Shown here: piece after piece, positions 1 to 11,819 of the stretch
Layout: the number at the start of each line of letters is the position of its first letter
Position numbering within the stretch: the first letter of the stretch is position 1
Source of the DNA: Kudoa neothunni
Taxonomy: Eukaryota > Cnidaria
Assembly (NCBI GenBank): GCA_964304625.1
Contig: OZ199838.1
Span: 9,424,001 to 9,488,000, forward strand
Direction of reading: 5' to 3'
Length of the DNA stretch: 64,000 bases
Position numbers and translations under genes: made by a program
Notes under the pieces: model-generated
Told to the model about the DNA's origin: nothing
Database searches by the model: none
The model's input: only the letters and a program-made list of their open reading frames with translations

Positions 1-629
1 CCTAGACTTTTTCTCATATTTTAAGCCATTAATTGAACTTTAAAACATACTTATCAAGTCATATACGTTAAAACTCCCGACAAAGTCTGTTTATATCGCT
101 TAATTTAAAATTGATAAAGCATATAAGGAGGAAAGTTAACTTCAACCAACCATCAGCAGGTAGTATGCAGGTGTTAATCCTATTGTTGAACTCAAGTAAT
201 CCGTTAAACAAACTTGGAACCGACAAAATCACCATTTTCTAAACATTTTTGGGGATATTTGGTAGTATGAAAATGATTTAAAGGTTTTTTTGAAACATTG
301 TGATTTTTTAAAAAAGTTCGTAAATGTCTCTCTATAAGGAAAAAAATAAACGCGCATGCGTTCTTCGACACACGGACATTTCAACTTTGTATATATAACA
401 GGTAGTACATTATTCAAAAAATCTATAAACCCAACCTTTGGATATTCACATTATGAAAGCGTTTATGATCATTTAAAATAAAATAACATCGATATTATAA
501 TATATTATAGTCTTGAAGTCGGCGGATCTTAAAATCCGCGAACGAATTTTTAACTCGATTCGAAAGAGGCATTGAAATACTTTACGCTTATACAATTCAG
601 AAAATTATATTTTATAGTGTAGGCCATTT
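1..629. other. AT-rich intergenic, no gene seen
   Basis: No splice-supported coding frame or transposon end was recognised here. A 62-codon minus-strand frame at 229-417 has no family resemblance that I can name and is probably chance. Confidence 0.4.
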
Positions 630-1010
630 TTATACGAAGTAGAAAACCCTCATATTATCAATTACCTCAAAAGGTGATTTTGTAATAAGCACAAAATTGT
701 GTTTAAAAGCAAACAGCTGCTCATCAACGGTCAAACTCTCGTGGGGGTAATAAAGTTCGGAACGACAATATTTCCAAACCTTAAAAATATCACAAATGGG
801 GAAGAACTTATCCATGATTCTTCATGCTTCTTTGGTTTTGAATTATTCATAATGAATGGTCCTCAAAATTTGATTAAACCTATTTAATGGCGTAATCTTT
901 CGAAAAATATCCCTTCGCTTACCAACACTCCAAAACAATTTGAATCATTCTAATTAAGATTAAAAATTGGAACACAATTATGGATTCCAACATTGGTTAA
1001 TAAATCTTGT
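630..1010 (-). pseudogene. piggyBac transposase remnant
   Basis: The minus strand encodes a degraded piece of a piggyBac (DDE_Tnp_1_7) transposase. Seen in order: a TPLNRFNQILRTIHYE-like stretch near 880-930, two in-frame stops, then DKFFPICDIFKVW and LTVDEQLFAFK at about 700-815. The DEQL/F motif is the typical conserved block that contains a catalytic aspartate. No TTAA-flanked ends were found, so this is a fragment. It belongs to a different piggyBac lineage from the copy at 52981-54981, which lacks this block altogether. Confidence 0.75.
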
Positions 1011-1722
1011 TTTGAAAAGTCTTCAAATAATTCTGATAATCAAAATTGGTAAACGTGTTAATGTTTCAAATAACAGTTGAGAAAATAGATTCACCATAAA
1101 ATATGAGGAATGGCGAGCTAAGAAGGTGATTCTGATTGAAACATAAGAGATTGAATCTGAATACTTTGAAAACTATTTCGTTTAAAGCTTTTAGTCATTT
1201 GAAGTTTCTGAGAAAACCAATTAACATCATCCTTTTCTTAGTAAAAGGTTCAATATTGTTTATTATCTACAGAAACATTAGAATGACATAAGTATCTAAA
1301 TTATCAAAATATATCCTAAAATTCATCCAAAATATTACGCTCAGAGCCATTTATGACATCGTTTTACTCGTCGGTAATGATTAATATTTAACATATGTAT
1401 GATTTTTTTCAATTTCTCTGTTTCCTCTCAACAAAATTTTATTTAATTCTCAAAATTGTTGTAAATTATTTTTCTTTGTTGTTTGGAAAAAAACGTGGGG
1501 CCCATTGGGCTCCAAAAGAAGGAATGTGTAGGGATTATGATTATTTCGTTACTTGAATACATAAATTTAAATTTTCTGTTATAATTTAATAGAACTCATA
1601 TTTTTATGAGAATAGATGCGATCTTAAATCAAATGATGTAATATAAGGTTCCCTAAAATTGATTCAAGCATCCATTGTGATCCAATGGACCCCAAAGACG
1701 CTCAGACGGTTAAAGATGTTCT
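1011..1722. other. No gene recognised
   Basis: AT-rich sequence between the piggyBac remnant and a hAT element. It may hold further decayed piggyBac sequence, but nothing can be supported. Confidence 0.4.
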
Positions 1723-1730
1723 CTTTAGAT

Positions 1731-2616
1731 CAGCGTTTCCCGATTCATTTTAATTTCCACGCCCCCTATCACTTACGAGGACAGTTCCTGACTCCCTCTC
1801 AAAAAAAGCTTTAAAAATGGATTGATTTTTTGCCGGAAAAAATATTTCCAATAGAATTAAATGTTTTAACTTTGTTGTTTTTGGGCAATAATTATGTCAA
1901 AACAAGACTCTTTATTAACGTAAGATATGTATAAATCATTATTTGTGAAGGAACAAATATATTATTTTCGTCCAAACTATATGTGAATAATTGCGCTCGG
2001 GCGGGATATTACTTTTTGTAATCATTTATTTTAATTATCAATTTAAAAATCAAATGAGGAAAATAAACATGTAACTCATTCTAGAATGTAAGGTTTTAGT
2101 TTATATAATTTTTTATTGCTAATGTATTCTAATTTGAAGTACAAAAATTTAGAATAATTCAACAAAAAAAAAACCTAATCTTGAATACTAATTAAAGTGA
2201 AATTCTTATTTGTCTTATAGTTTACATACCAATATAAAACACGATTATTAAGAATTCAACCGATTTTAAAACATTTTAATTTTATCTTTTCCATTAAAAA
2301 GTAAATATAATTTAATTAAATAATTAATCTATAAATGAAAAAAAATCAATTAACATTATTTCATATACTAATAACAAGACAATAATAGATTGGAAAAAAG
2401 TTAATTTCTAGTAAGGTTCATCCAATGACTATTTGTTTGTCAGACTTATTTCAGTTTCGATTGCGCACGAATCGCACATAATGTTGTCGAGCGTGATTCT
2501 GGTTATTCTGATTCAGTACATTAAGTATAAAAAATGCTTGGCCATGGAATTTTTACACTGCCTCATGGCGTGAGTCTCGGACCCCAGTAACTGTCTCCCA
2601 CATTGGGGAAGTCCTG
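1731..2616 (+). mobile_element. hAT non-autonomous element, family B copy 1
   Basis: The 886-bp element begins CAGCGTTTCCCGATTC and ends TTGGGGAAGTCCTG, imperfect inverted ends of the hAT type. It is flanked by a perfect 8-bp duplication CTTTAGAT (1723-1730 and 2617-2624). No transposase frame is left. Two relatives lie at 24648-25583 and 19443-19871. Confidence 0.9.
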
Positions 2617-2624
2617 CTTTAGAT

Positions 2625-4041
2625 AAATAAGTCCTATCTTGGATGAAGCGATGTATTCCGGAATATCTAAGACCAATTTTTACTCTGCTCATTCCTCAAA
2701 TGGACAAAATAATTTTTTAACGTTTTTAAATTTAAAAATTTCCATATCAGGACAAATCCTAATATTTGGACACAATAAATATTTTAATTTTACTTGAAAT
2801 TGTCGTAAAAAAGACGATACTTTGAAAACTTTTTGTACTTAATTTGTTCAGCGACGAGTTAATTGGGAAGATAAGATAATCTTTCATGGATTTATGAAGT
2901 TCTTCTAAGATAATTTAGCCCACTTCCAGGTGAAGCTGGTGGTTTCCGGATATTATTTTATATTTTGATTGCTCATAACAATGTTGTCAAAAGGGAAATA
3001 TTATAAAGAAATTATTAGTTCAATTAGTTCGTCGATGGGTTAATCAAAACGATTAATAGATCATCGTAGTCCAACGAATTTTTTCTGTGTAGAATAAGCC
3101 CACTTTCGGAAATAGCCGGGTTTTCACCCAAGTATTGAATAAATATGATTATTCTCTTTAGGATATTGATACCTAAAATCACTTAATCATCAAGTAATTT
3201 CCAATTTTTCTTATATATATTCTCTGCTTGAATTACATTCAATAATGATGACTTGGCGGTAGCGTGTAATGACGCTTAAATTGCAAATCCTATAAAATCT
3301 TCTAGATGGAATTTCTATTATAAGATGTTAACAGAACTATAAAAATACGGTTTTTGTTTCAGATTAGTAGATGTTAAAGATTAACGATATTTTTCTCACA
3401 TAATATACTGAGATATTCATTGTTCCTAAAACGATACGCCAAGCCTGAGTGATTTAATATAATAGATATGTAAGTAGAAAATCCAAAGTTCAGTATTTTG
3501 TAACTTCGACCAAAATTATGGTGAGAATTAACAAGATTAATAAGGTATGACTTACCAGGCAGGAGATCACAAAATTAAGTACAACCTAATCGGATCATTC
3601 CACCTCAAATTAACATGGGCGTTGCACTGATGCCTATACGAACCATTATATTATTAAAAGAATATAATATTATAAGCCGAATATCTCGTAACATAATGGT
3701 TCAAGAACTCTCCGAATTGATGCTGTTAATTATTATTCATACAAACATTAACAAGATAGGAGATTAATGATACATATTATTTGATTAGTTTTTAATTAGT
3801 GAGTTGGAAAAATTTATTAGTTTATTATTTGAATTCACATATTTGAGGAGTAAATGAGATTTTTTATATCCGTCTTATATAAGATTAGCAGCCAAATTAA
3901 TGTTTATCTACAGCGGATACGAGTGAACGCGAATTTGTGGACGACTGCTTCATTGTTGTCGACTAGGTTTGTTTAGAGCTATTACATTGCACTAGGTAAA
4001 TTTTCCTTTTTTATTTAGATTAAACTCAATAAAACTCAAAA
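2625..4041. other. Intergenic, upstream of the EF-hand gene
   Basis: No gene seen. It contains a diverged tandem pair (about 2845-2960 and 3025-3140) and a 10-bp inverted repeat GAACCATTAT/ATAATGGTTC at 3640-3649 and 3693-3702 around an AT-rich core. Just before the start codon, GTAAATTTTCC...TTTATTTAG at about 3997-4019 could be a 23-nt 5'-UTR intron or a splice acceptor. Confidence 0.4.
2845..3140 (+). repeat. Diverged tandem duplication
   Basis: Two segments of about 100-115 bp, roughly 180 bp apart, share a series of short blocks: a GTCGATGGGTTAAT-like start, a TTTAGCCCACTT or TAAGCCCACTT core, and an AGCTGG or AGCCGG stretch running into a GGTTTTC-like end. The similarity is clear but incomplete, so this is an old duplication or a two-unit remnant of a repeat. 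Confidence 0.5.
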
Positions 4042-4553
4042 ATGACAACCGACCAAGACGATGTGGCTAAGGATGCGTTTTCCTATTACGATTCCAACTG
4101 TGATGGAAAACTTGCGTTCAAAGAGCTTAATAACGCATGTAAAGCAATGGAACGTGTTTTTTCGGAAAAAGAATTAAAAACCGCAGTAATGTCAATAAAT
4201 AAAACAGGTTAGAATTTGTTTTACCGTCAATCGGTAGCAATTTTTTATGTTTATATGTGTTGCGTTTAGAAGACGACACTTTCTCTTTTGAGGATATGTT
4301 GAGTGTGCTTACGTTGTTGAAAAATGATCTCAAGTCTCTCGAGGATAACATCAAACAAGCTTTCAGAATATTTGACAAAAATGGATCCGGTATTATCACC
4401 GCATCCGATCTCCGTCATGCATTAACTACTGTGGGAGATAAGCTGACTGATGCCGAAGCTTCTGAAATGATTGCTGAGGCTGATGTCAATAATGATGGTA
4501 GAATTATGTACGACGATTTTGTGAACTCGATTATCAACCAAAATAAAATATAA
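4042..4553 (+). CDS. Calmodulin-like EF-hand protein
   Basis: Two exons, 4042-4207 and 4270-4553, flank a 62-nt GT-AG intron (phase 1) and give a 149-residue protein, exactly calmodulin length. Four EF-hand positions are visible. Hand 1 has [12 protein letters not shown]; hand 3 has [12 protein letters not shown], with Asp instead of Glu at loop position 12; hand 4 has [12 protein letters not shown]. Hand 2, which spans the splice site ([12 protein letters not shown]), has lost the central Gly and probably binds no calcium. The divergence suggests a calmodulin paralogue or centrin-like sensor, not the conserved calmodulin. Its role would be calcium-dependent binding of partner proteins in the cytosol. 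The start ATG follows a run of A-rich sequence; an AATAAA lies 20 bp after the stop. Confidence 0.9.
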
Positions 4554-4572
4554 TCCCACAACTTTTATTCAG

Positions 4573-4578
4573 AATAAA
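4573..4578 (+). terminator. Poly(A) signal of the EF-hand gene
   Basis: AATAAA 20 bp downstream of the stop codon at 4551-4553. Confidence 0.6.
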
Positions 4579-4768
4579 GACAATATTTGATTATAATTGG
4601 TTTTATCGTTTGAATCGTTATTTTTTATTCTATCTATTACCCCCGATTTTCTGTAGTTGGTGTATAGTTTTTTTGACGTGCTATCAAAGTAGAGGTGCCA
4701 GGATATTAATTAAGAAGCATCAATTTTGCGTGGATGGCGTAGTCATCGTTTGAATAAATACAATAGAA

Positions 4769-5281
4769 CAGTGGCTCTTAGAGGGGGTTACAGTGAAAAT
4801 TAACACTTAATCGTAGCTTGAGAAATCGGTATAGATAGTGTCTTATGAAGTCAGTGAATCTTAGCTGATAGCTAGGGATGACAGCACTTGGTTTTTATTT
4901 AGTTAGCGACGCATTAACGTACCTGGGGGAAGATTGTTCTGCTTTGCTGTTAACCCGTGTTTCTTCTATTCAATTAATTATTTTTAAGGCCTTACAATGA
5001 ATCGATGGTTCGAAAAGATAAGTACGACGGCATCATCTAAAGAAGGCACAGAAATGGATGAATTTTCAAGAGAACGATTTGCAAGCACTGATTCAAAAAA
5101 CACGGAATATGTTTCAATTTACTGTGTTTTAAATTATTTTATTTATTATAATATACCTTTGGTATTTTCTGTTCCAGTTGTGTTAAGTGTGTTACAAATA
5201 AAATATTTTTGTTGAATAAACCTTAATGAGTTAATCTAGATAAGGATTCCGTTATTGCAAAATAAGTTTGAGAACCATTTA
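4769..5281 (+). mobile_element. hAT deletion derivative, family D
   Basis: The left end CAGTGGCTCTTAGAGG and the right end AAGTTTGAGAACCATTT resemble the widespread hAT terminus CAGTGGTTCTCAAAC. Inside, an ATG at 4997 opens a frame of about 45 sensible residues, beginning MNRWFEKIS, that is probably the transposase N-terminus before an internal deletion. The 8-bp duplication is too decayed to confirm. A perfect 11-bp inverted pair AATCTAGATAA/TTATCTAGATT lies at the right end. Confidence 0.5.
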
Positions 5282-6061
5282 TCTAGATTCTCGATTATAC
5301 GCCAAAAATCGGAAAATTTCGACTCATTATTAATGTTCCAAATATTTAGGTACTGTTTTACTTAACCCTTCATGTACGGAGAAAAAAAGTTCAGCATGTA
5401 CCCAGTGGATATCTCAGAGACCTCAAGAGAAATTAGCTTGAACATATTTTTGTTAATTTATAAATAGATAAAAATACCTTAAAACATATTTATAAGATAT
5501 TTTAACTCATCAACATTTCATATATCAGCATTGATAGTTGGTTATGAAACTTGATTAATCGGTTGATATGCCAGAACTTAAATATCAAATTATATCAAAA
5601 TAAATTTTTCCTGACATTTTTTAAAATTTTACACATTTCCTATTTCGGAAAACGCCTAATTCCGAATAAAAATTTTAAATTCATAGAAAAAGGAACCTAC
5701 AAACCTAACACAATATTATCAATATATTCAGCTAAAGTCTGTACACGGAATCATTCCCAAGATATGGGAGCACCTTTATCTCAAAATCTATTTCTTACCT
5801 CCTGTGTTGTATTAAACGTCCCTCTAACCCCATTAACCAATTAAATGAATTTTAAAAATAATCATATTCAAGCGCCAAATTCTACAACAAAACAACAACC
5901 AACGGACCACGATAATTATGAATTAATCTTCGTTAATCCTTATCTCATAATCTCGGTTTGAAAGTAACAAACCTGAGGTCAAATTATTGAGAAACAGTTA
6001 GTATAAATATTCATAATAAATATAAATGAATAATTTTCAATTGCAAAAATGATTTGTATGG
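5282..6061. other. No gene recognised
   Basis: A 97-codon plus frame at 5551-5844 has no recognisable motif or splice support. TTAACCCTTCATG at about 5363-5375 looks like a piggyBac-type end, but no partner end was found. Confidence 0.35.
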
Positions 6062-6713
6062 CAGTGTTTCCCACCGGTGTGGAGTGAAAAAATTTTAATT
6101 GGACGTAGAAAATCCTAAGTTTTGCTGTTGACACGAGTAGTGGTGAGACAATTAGACAGTATGACGTACTTTTAAGTCAATATCGCGATTTTCGATATCG
6201 CATATTTTAGGTGACGATTAAAATCATAAAAAATACAACAAGCAACGACTAATTACTTGAAAATTGATAATATTATTTGAGGTGTCCTTCACCCAAATGG
6301 AATCAGGATGGTTCGAATCTCAATTTTGTCTCAATTAGAATCGTATATTCCCATTTTTTGATTTAATCTATTATATTTTTGATCAATTTTATATTTAAAT
6401 GATTTATTTTCGATTCATTAACCTTGTATACACAAAAGTCTTTCCCAATGAAGGTTGAACTACCGCGAGATTCACTTGATTCTGTTTTTGACCGAATGAA
6501 GAACTTAAGATGTTAATTTTTAAGGTCCATAGAGAAATAATGTTAGATCTAATCGGATACATTTTAATTTTAATGAGAAAAGAAGTATATACTAATTTCT
6601 TTAAAATTTGAATATGATATGGAATTTTATTCAAAGTTATAAACAATTTAAGTCAAAAAAGTCAATACTTTTGAAAAAGTGGGGCACAATAGAAAAAGGT
6701 TTTGGAAATATTG
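6062..6713 (+). mobile_element. hAT non-autonomous element, family A copy 1
   Basis: It begins CAGTGTTTCCCACCGG and ends GGTTTTGGAAATATTG. It aligns along most of its length with 23412-24151, including the shared block ATCGCGATTTTCGAT and the repeated CGAAGGTT region. Flanking 8-mers TTGTATGG/TGGTAGAG match at 5 of 8 positions, so the duplication is decayed. It is non-coding. Confidence 0.75.
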
Positions 6714-7324
6714 TGGTAGAGGAAGGTTTAACTAGATTTGCTAATAAGCACTTTGTATTCAGGGTTATATAGACGAAAAATCAGTAAAAACTTTAGAGCG
6801 CCAAATGTTATCTACATTTTATGCTTAAACCTCATTGAGTTTGATATGGTTCTGAGGTGATCCTAAATTTTCTGTGATCATGCCATCGAACAAATAACAA
6901 ACATTGGCTTATCTAAAGATGCAAGCCTGTCACCCAACTATTTATTTCTTGAAATTGGATAGTTGTTTTGTAACTATATTTAATATTTTTTAAATAATAT
7001 CTACGAAAGATTTTGATCTTCTAGTTAAACTTTGTATGTCCCCTAATAGTGTATATTGATAATATTTTTAATTCCAACATTTCAACCAAAAGAGCTTGTT
7101 AAAAAAACCTGAGCACAATGCTCCAACCATTATTTTCAAAACTGAATCAAGCATGTGGTCTAAAACCGAACACTTCGTGCAAAAAAATTAACGTTCATGA
7201 AATCATGAATATTTTAAAATAATTTCATAAAAAGATATTTATCAACAAATTAGGTGTGTTTGCTAGCTTTTCTGCTTATGTTACATTCCAGTCTGGCAGA
7301 AAATAGGAGCCAACACGATATAAC
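6714..7324. other. Downstream of the PRP38 gene, no gene seen
   Basis: AT-rich DNA with no supported coding frame. It contains the PRP38 3' UTR for an unknown distance; no clear AATAAA was found close to the stop. Confidence 0.4.
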
Positions 7325-8655
7325 TTAACGCTTATTAGAACGACGTCTGTGTTCACGACTACTGGACCTAGACCTTGAAGGTGACGAGTGTGACCTTGAT
7401 CTACGATGGCTGTGACGATGACGACGTTTGTTGGAGCGTGAGGCGTCTCGAGACACATGTTTACGACGGTTATCATCCGAGCTTTCATCACGATCATATG
7501 AATATTTTCTATCCCTGCGTTTATCACTCTGCTGGTTTTCTTTGATCCGCTCTTCGTGTCTATAAGATATTCGAAAAAATATGATGGCAATTTTCATATA
7601 GAAAGTCTTACTTTTTTTGATCATATTTGGCGAGCTTATCCTTTAAATCACTTTGTACAGGCACCGGTATTCTTGGAAATAAAGTATCGAACCAATCAAT
7701 TTGTGTTATCATATATCTAACCATGGATCCAATGGTCATTGGACGACCCCCTCCAGCCTTAGGATCGATTGGCTATACAACATCCGGTCAAAACTCTCAT
7801 TCGGTAAATAATCAATCACCTCATCATCATCCAAATACGGCTCAAACCAATCCCAAAATTCATTAGGTGAAGTGCAATATCTATTATTTAATATTAGAAA
7901 GTATTCCTATTCACACAAAACAACAGTAACATTAATTATAATTAGATGCAGAAGGATGGGTCATAGCATTTTAATGGGAGCAAAAATATAAATTTGATAC
8001 ATATCAGAAATATTCATCGGCAAACAACCAATAAAATGACGTTGAATGAATGATCCCCGTTAAACAATGTATTTTGTGTATGCGGACAGTTGAGAGTGTG
8101 AACAAATTTGCATCACCTTATATACAGAAACCCCAATCCACGTATATACGGTGAGTCAACATGGTTGATCATTTGGTAGAGTTGATTTCTGGTGAGTTTC
8201 AACGAGAACAACTTATACAATATGCAGAAGGCGGTTGACGCTAGTCCACCAGCACCAACTCCTCTAACCTACAACAACAAAAATTAACGTCCGATCGACT
8301 CTCATTAAACCAAGTAACTGGCAGTACCGTTATTGGTTACACACAAAATAAAATACCCCTCCTATTTGACGTCGTTGTGAGCCCAACCTTCTTGATCCTT
8401 TCTCCCAAGGTTCCAAATGATCTACCTAATTCCAAAATACTTTTTCATTGCACATCAACAAAGGATACCTTGTAATAAATTTCGTCAATGAGCTCGTAGT
8501 GAGTTTTGAATTTATGTAAATCCAATCTATAATACAAACTACTGGTTATATTTGATAGAACCATCTCATTAATGTTCATTGTAGTTTCGTTTCCCCATAT
8601 TCTGATAGTGTTGGGTTTTTTTTTTCTGGGCAGCCTTCCAGTCAGTGCCAAACAT
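7325..8655 (-). CDS. PRPF38B: Pre-mRNA splicing factor of the PRP38 family (PRPF38B-like)
   Basis: Six exons read on the minus strand: 8655-8469, 8425-8357, 8268-8117, 7880-7820, 7772-7612, 7559-7325; introns 43, 88, 236, 47 and 52 nt, all in phase. PRP38 blocks appear in order: IRIWGNETTMNIN, then EIYYKVDHLEPWEKGSR, QIGGVRGVGAGG, FCILYKLFSLKLTR, DSPYIRGLGFLYIRY, NEFWDWFEPYLDDDEP, IDPKAGGGRPMTIGSM, TLFPRIPVPVQ, and an Arg/Ser-rich tail. PRP38 joins the pre-catalytic spliceosome and is needed for its activation, in the nucleus. The likely ATG (8653-8655) is one base out of frame with the rest because of a run of ten A's (8615-8624, minus); nine A's would give 287 residues. This is a sequencing indel or a real disabling change. 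Confidence 0.93.
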
Positions 8656-9110
8656 GACCTGCGTGCGCGTCTTATTGATTACTGTTCCATTGCACTTCAG
8701 CACCTTCTTATATCTTGTCACCATTTATGTGCTGGCTGAAATTTTTATATTTTTTATGTAGTGTAGAAATCGATTTAAAAAAATTAAATTTTGACATTTC
8801 AGTCGATATTTGTTTATAGGAGTATTTCAATATCTAAATTCAACTTTTAGTTAAAAAGCATGCGATTATTAGTTTTATGTCTGCTCTACAGTTTTATTCG
8901 GTGGAGTATGATTCCGCATAAATTGCAATTGAGTTGAGGATTTTGTTCCATGTAAAGCTGAATTGGTTTGATAAAAAAAATCAGCTATGTAAATTAGAAA
9001 TGCCGAGTATGGAGGCAAAAATTAAATATATGACAATTGAATTCTGTTCCTTGATATAAATAAGGTCTTCTATATCGAACTCAACATGGTCCATAATTAA
9101 CCTATTACAA
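8656..9110. other. Upstream of the PRP38 gene, no gene seen
   Basis: AT-rich sequence expected to hold the promoter of the minus-strand PRP38 gene; no specific site recognised. Confidence 0.4.
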
Positions 9111-10280
9111 CAGTAGGTAACCGATTTTCCGTAACTTCCTGGGCGCGAGTGATAAAAAAATAAACCTATTTTAAAGAAATTAATTTCATTTATACAATCT
9201 ATACTTTTATTGAAACAATAAGTTATTTTATGTTCATTGTAATTATATTTTTAAATGTGTATGTCGTAATTTTATGATGTTAACTTATTATTTCATCCAG
9301 ATAATCAATTCCTCTCTGTCGTATATTTCTTCTGCATATTTAAATACATCTTTTTCTGCCAGAAATTCTACAAACCCCTTCATCTTCAGTTTCAGAATTC
9401 GCAGATTCAACAATCAAAAGAGTAAGCTGTTTCAAAGTATTTTGATGTAGGCAAAATGGGCTCCTCTTGAATCATCTCGGAATGTCCAGCTGAGAGTTCT
9501 CTATTGCATAAATTAATATTTAATGAACACTCGCATTTATCGGCTGCAGGAAACTCATATTTTTTGAAGCAGTTAAATACAATATCCTTTGAAACATCGT
9601 CCCATGATTTTTTAATTAGGAACAATGTTTTAAGTGAATCTTGGGAGGATGTATTTATATCACTGCTAACTGCAGCAATATGGCTTCCTATTAAATTATT
9701 TTTATAATTTTATTTTAATGAGAAAATGATTCCAAAGACTAATAGTTGCAAAACGCTGGCTGAATTTTTTTCTCTCAACAAAACATAGCATTAAAAATAA
9801 TGGACCTCTTTGTTGCTAGTAAAATAAGACAGTTTCATTCAAGGTTATAGATACAGTCATCGTTGTTACCTATAACTAAGTCATTCAATTTAGATTACCA
9901 ATTTTCTACAAAACTTTAGTCAACATAAGAAGCATCATCATGGGCAGTGATATTTTTAAATTAAATCGTGATTTAAAACCAAGAAATTAACCATGAATCA
10001 TTACTACGTGTAGGTTCAATTCTTTTGTCAATTGGTTCCTTTCATGTATGATATCATGATCAGATAGTTCAACTTTTTTATCTCAAATAGTTCACACAGT
10101 CATGTACTATAGATGTCGTTATTTGAATACTGTTTAGTATACTTTTAAAAAATCAATAAATTTATATTTTAGTTTTATTATTTCCTCATTTTTAAATTTT
10201 TCAGACATTATAAATGTAAAAAAGGCATACCACCTAAGTCGTCTACGGCTGAAAATTTAGGGAAAATCGGTTACCTACTG
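9111..10280 (-). mobile_element. pogo/Tigger-like element with decayed transposase
   Basis: Inverted ends CAGTAGGTAACCGATTTTCC (9111) and its complement ending CTACTG (10280) bound 1,170 bp. On the minus strand a frame at 9625-9407 reads KKSWDDVSKDIVFNCFKKY, matching the Trp...Cys-Phe-Lys region after the DDE_1 domain of pogo/Tigger transposases. The catalytic core is not recoverable. The same terminal sequence closes the Tigger copy ending at 60523, so both belong to one family. Confidence 0.75.
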
Positions 10281-10405
10281 TATATAAGAAGAAAATGTTT
10301 TCCGCACATGCTACAATATTAATCGTTACATATCTCTCGTAGTGATTGTATTGTGATATTTTTTGAGGGTACTCTTCTTGAAAAGCAAATACGTATTAAA
10401 ATTTA

Positions 10406-11817
10406 TAGGGGTTTTCGAGCTTTAACAACATTGAGTCAGGCATTAGCAACACGTGTCTAAATTTGGAATCTAATTAGGTACAGAATTCATATTTATAATT
10501 CAGAAAATATCAAATGAGTGGTAATAATGTATAATATAGTTGATTTGTATAATATTTATGAAATAAAAAAGATACCAATAACGATCCTCAAATTACATCC
10601 CCCAAAAAAAACGAGCTAGACAATCCCAAATGATACGAGGTCAATGATTATTAACCAATGTGAAAAAAATATAGCAATTCCATAATTGCGGAAAACATCG
10701 TTGTACATCGATGTACCGTTGCTTCAATTGTAAAAGCCTACCTGATTGACGGAAAGGTCGAATCTTTAAAGCGGGATGGCGATTATTCCACAAAGCTAGC
10801 CAATGATCAAAAGTTGTTGATTAGAAATTGGGCGGACAAAGACGCAACAAATACTCCCAAAGCCCTTCGCATGAAATTAATTGACGAATGTGGGGTAAGC
10901 GTAAGTGCGAGCACTTATAACAGATGCTTGAAACAATTCCACTATTCGTTAAAAATAATTACAATTGTCCCCGAGCGAAGGAATTATGAGAGTACTTTAG
11001 AGTGGCGCCTTGTGTATGCTCAAAACTTCAACGCAAAAATTTTTGAGATAGAAGATAAAAATTTCATTTTCATTGATGAAGTTGGCTTTAGCGTATCGAC
11101 ACGAACTAGAAAAGGATGTTCCCTTGCTGGTACGCCAGCTTACATTCCCGTTGGCGGCATTAGAACAAGGAACATGTCCGTTATAGCCTCTATGAGTAAA
11201 TACTATATGGTATTTTATAAAATTAATCGGAGACCAGTGAATTGAGAAGATTTTAAAGAATACCTTATTGAGCTGGTAGATTTTTGCCATTCGATCGAAG
11301 TAGATAATCCATGCTTCGTATTGGACAACGCGAGAATTCATCACTATCGTGAACTTGCGGATGTGCCAAACTCTATGCAATTAAAATTGGTGTACCTATG
11401 TCCATATTCGCCATTTTTTAACCCGATCGAAAATGTTTTCAGTAAGTGGAAGAACCATGTTACACGGGGTTTTAGCAAGGGATGAACCTGATCTCTTAGA
11501 CCAAATAGAAAATGGGTTCAAAATTATCATCCCTGATGATTGTTCCGGATACTATTGGAAGATGCTTCGATATGTTTCCGGATGTCTCAACAGAGAAATT
11601 ATTATGGAATAAATATAAAATTTTATCATCCTTAAGAAGATCATATATTATATCCTCCTGATTTGACATTATTATTTTATACGCACTTCAAAACAATGGA
11701 ATTTGTAATTAATCTTGAGCCACATTTAGTTGTTGTGTTAATGTAGTAATGTTTATTTCTTTTATCAGTTAATGCAGCCAACCCTTAAATCGTGTTGTTA
11801 AAGCTCGAAAACCCCTA
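10406..11817 (+). mobile_element. Tc1-like DD34E transposon
   Basis: Near-perfect inverted ends TAGGGGTTTTCGAGCTTTAA (10406) and its complement TTAAAGCTCGAAAACCCCTA (ending 11817) are flanked by TA dinucleotides at 10404-10405 and 11818-11819. The 1,412-bp element carries one broken transposase on the plus strand. Confidence 0.93.
10672..11612 (+). pseudogene. Tc1-like DDE transposase, broken
   Basis: The frame runs from about 10672 and contains an N-terminal helix-turn-helix region and the DDE_3 catalytic core: IFIDEVGFSV (first Asp), VLDNARIHHY (second Asp), YSPFFNPIENVFSKWK (Glu), with 34 residues between the second Asp and the Glu. Two lesions are visible: an in-frame TGA at 11243-11245 after RRPVN, and a frameshift near 11475 after FSKG; the C-terminus resumes in another frame as DQIENGFKII...YYWKMLRYV and ends at 11612. 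It would cut and paste the surrounding element, but cannot now. It shares several blocks with the copy at 51619-52490 but differs in ends and sequence. Confidence 0.88.
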
Positions 11818-11819
11818 TA

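Noticed and set aside
5551-5844. 97-codon plus-strand frame
   Set aside because: Low complexity, no motif, no splice or promoter support; could be chance in AT-rich DNA.
6310-6325. GGTTCGAATC resembling a tRNA B box
   Set aside because: It lies inside a hAT element, no A box or acceptor stem can be folded around it.
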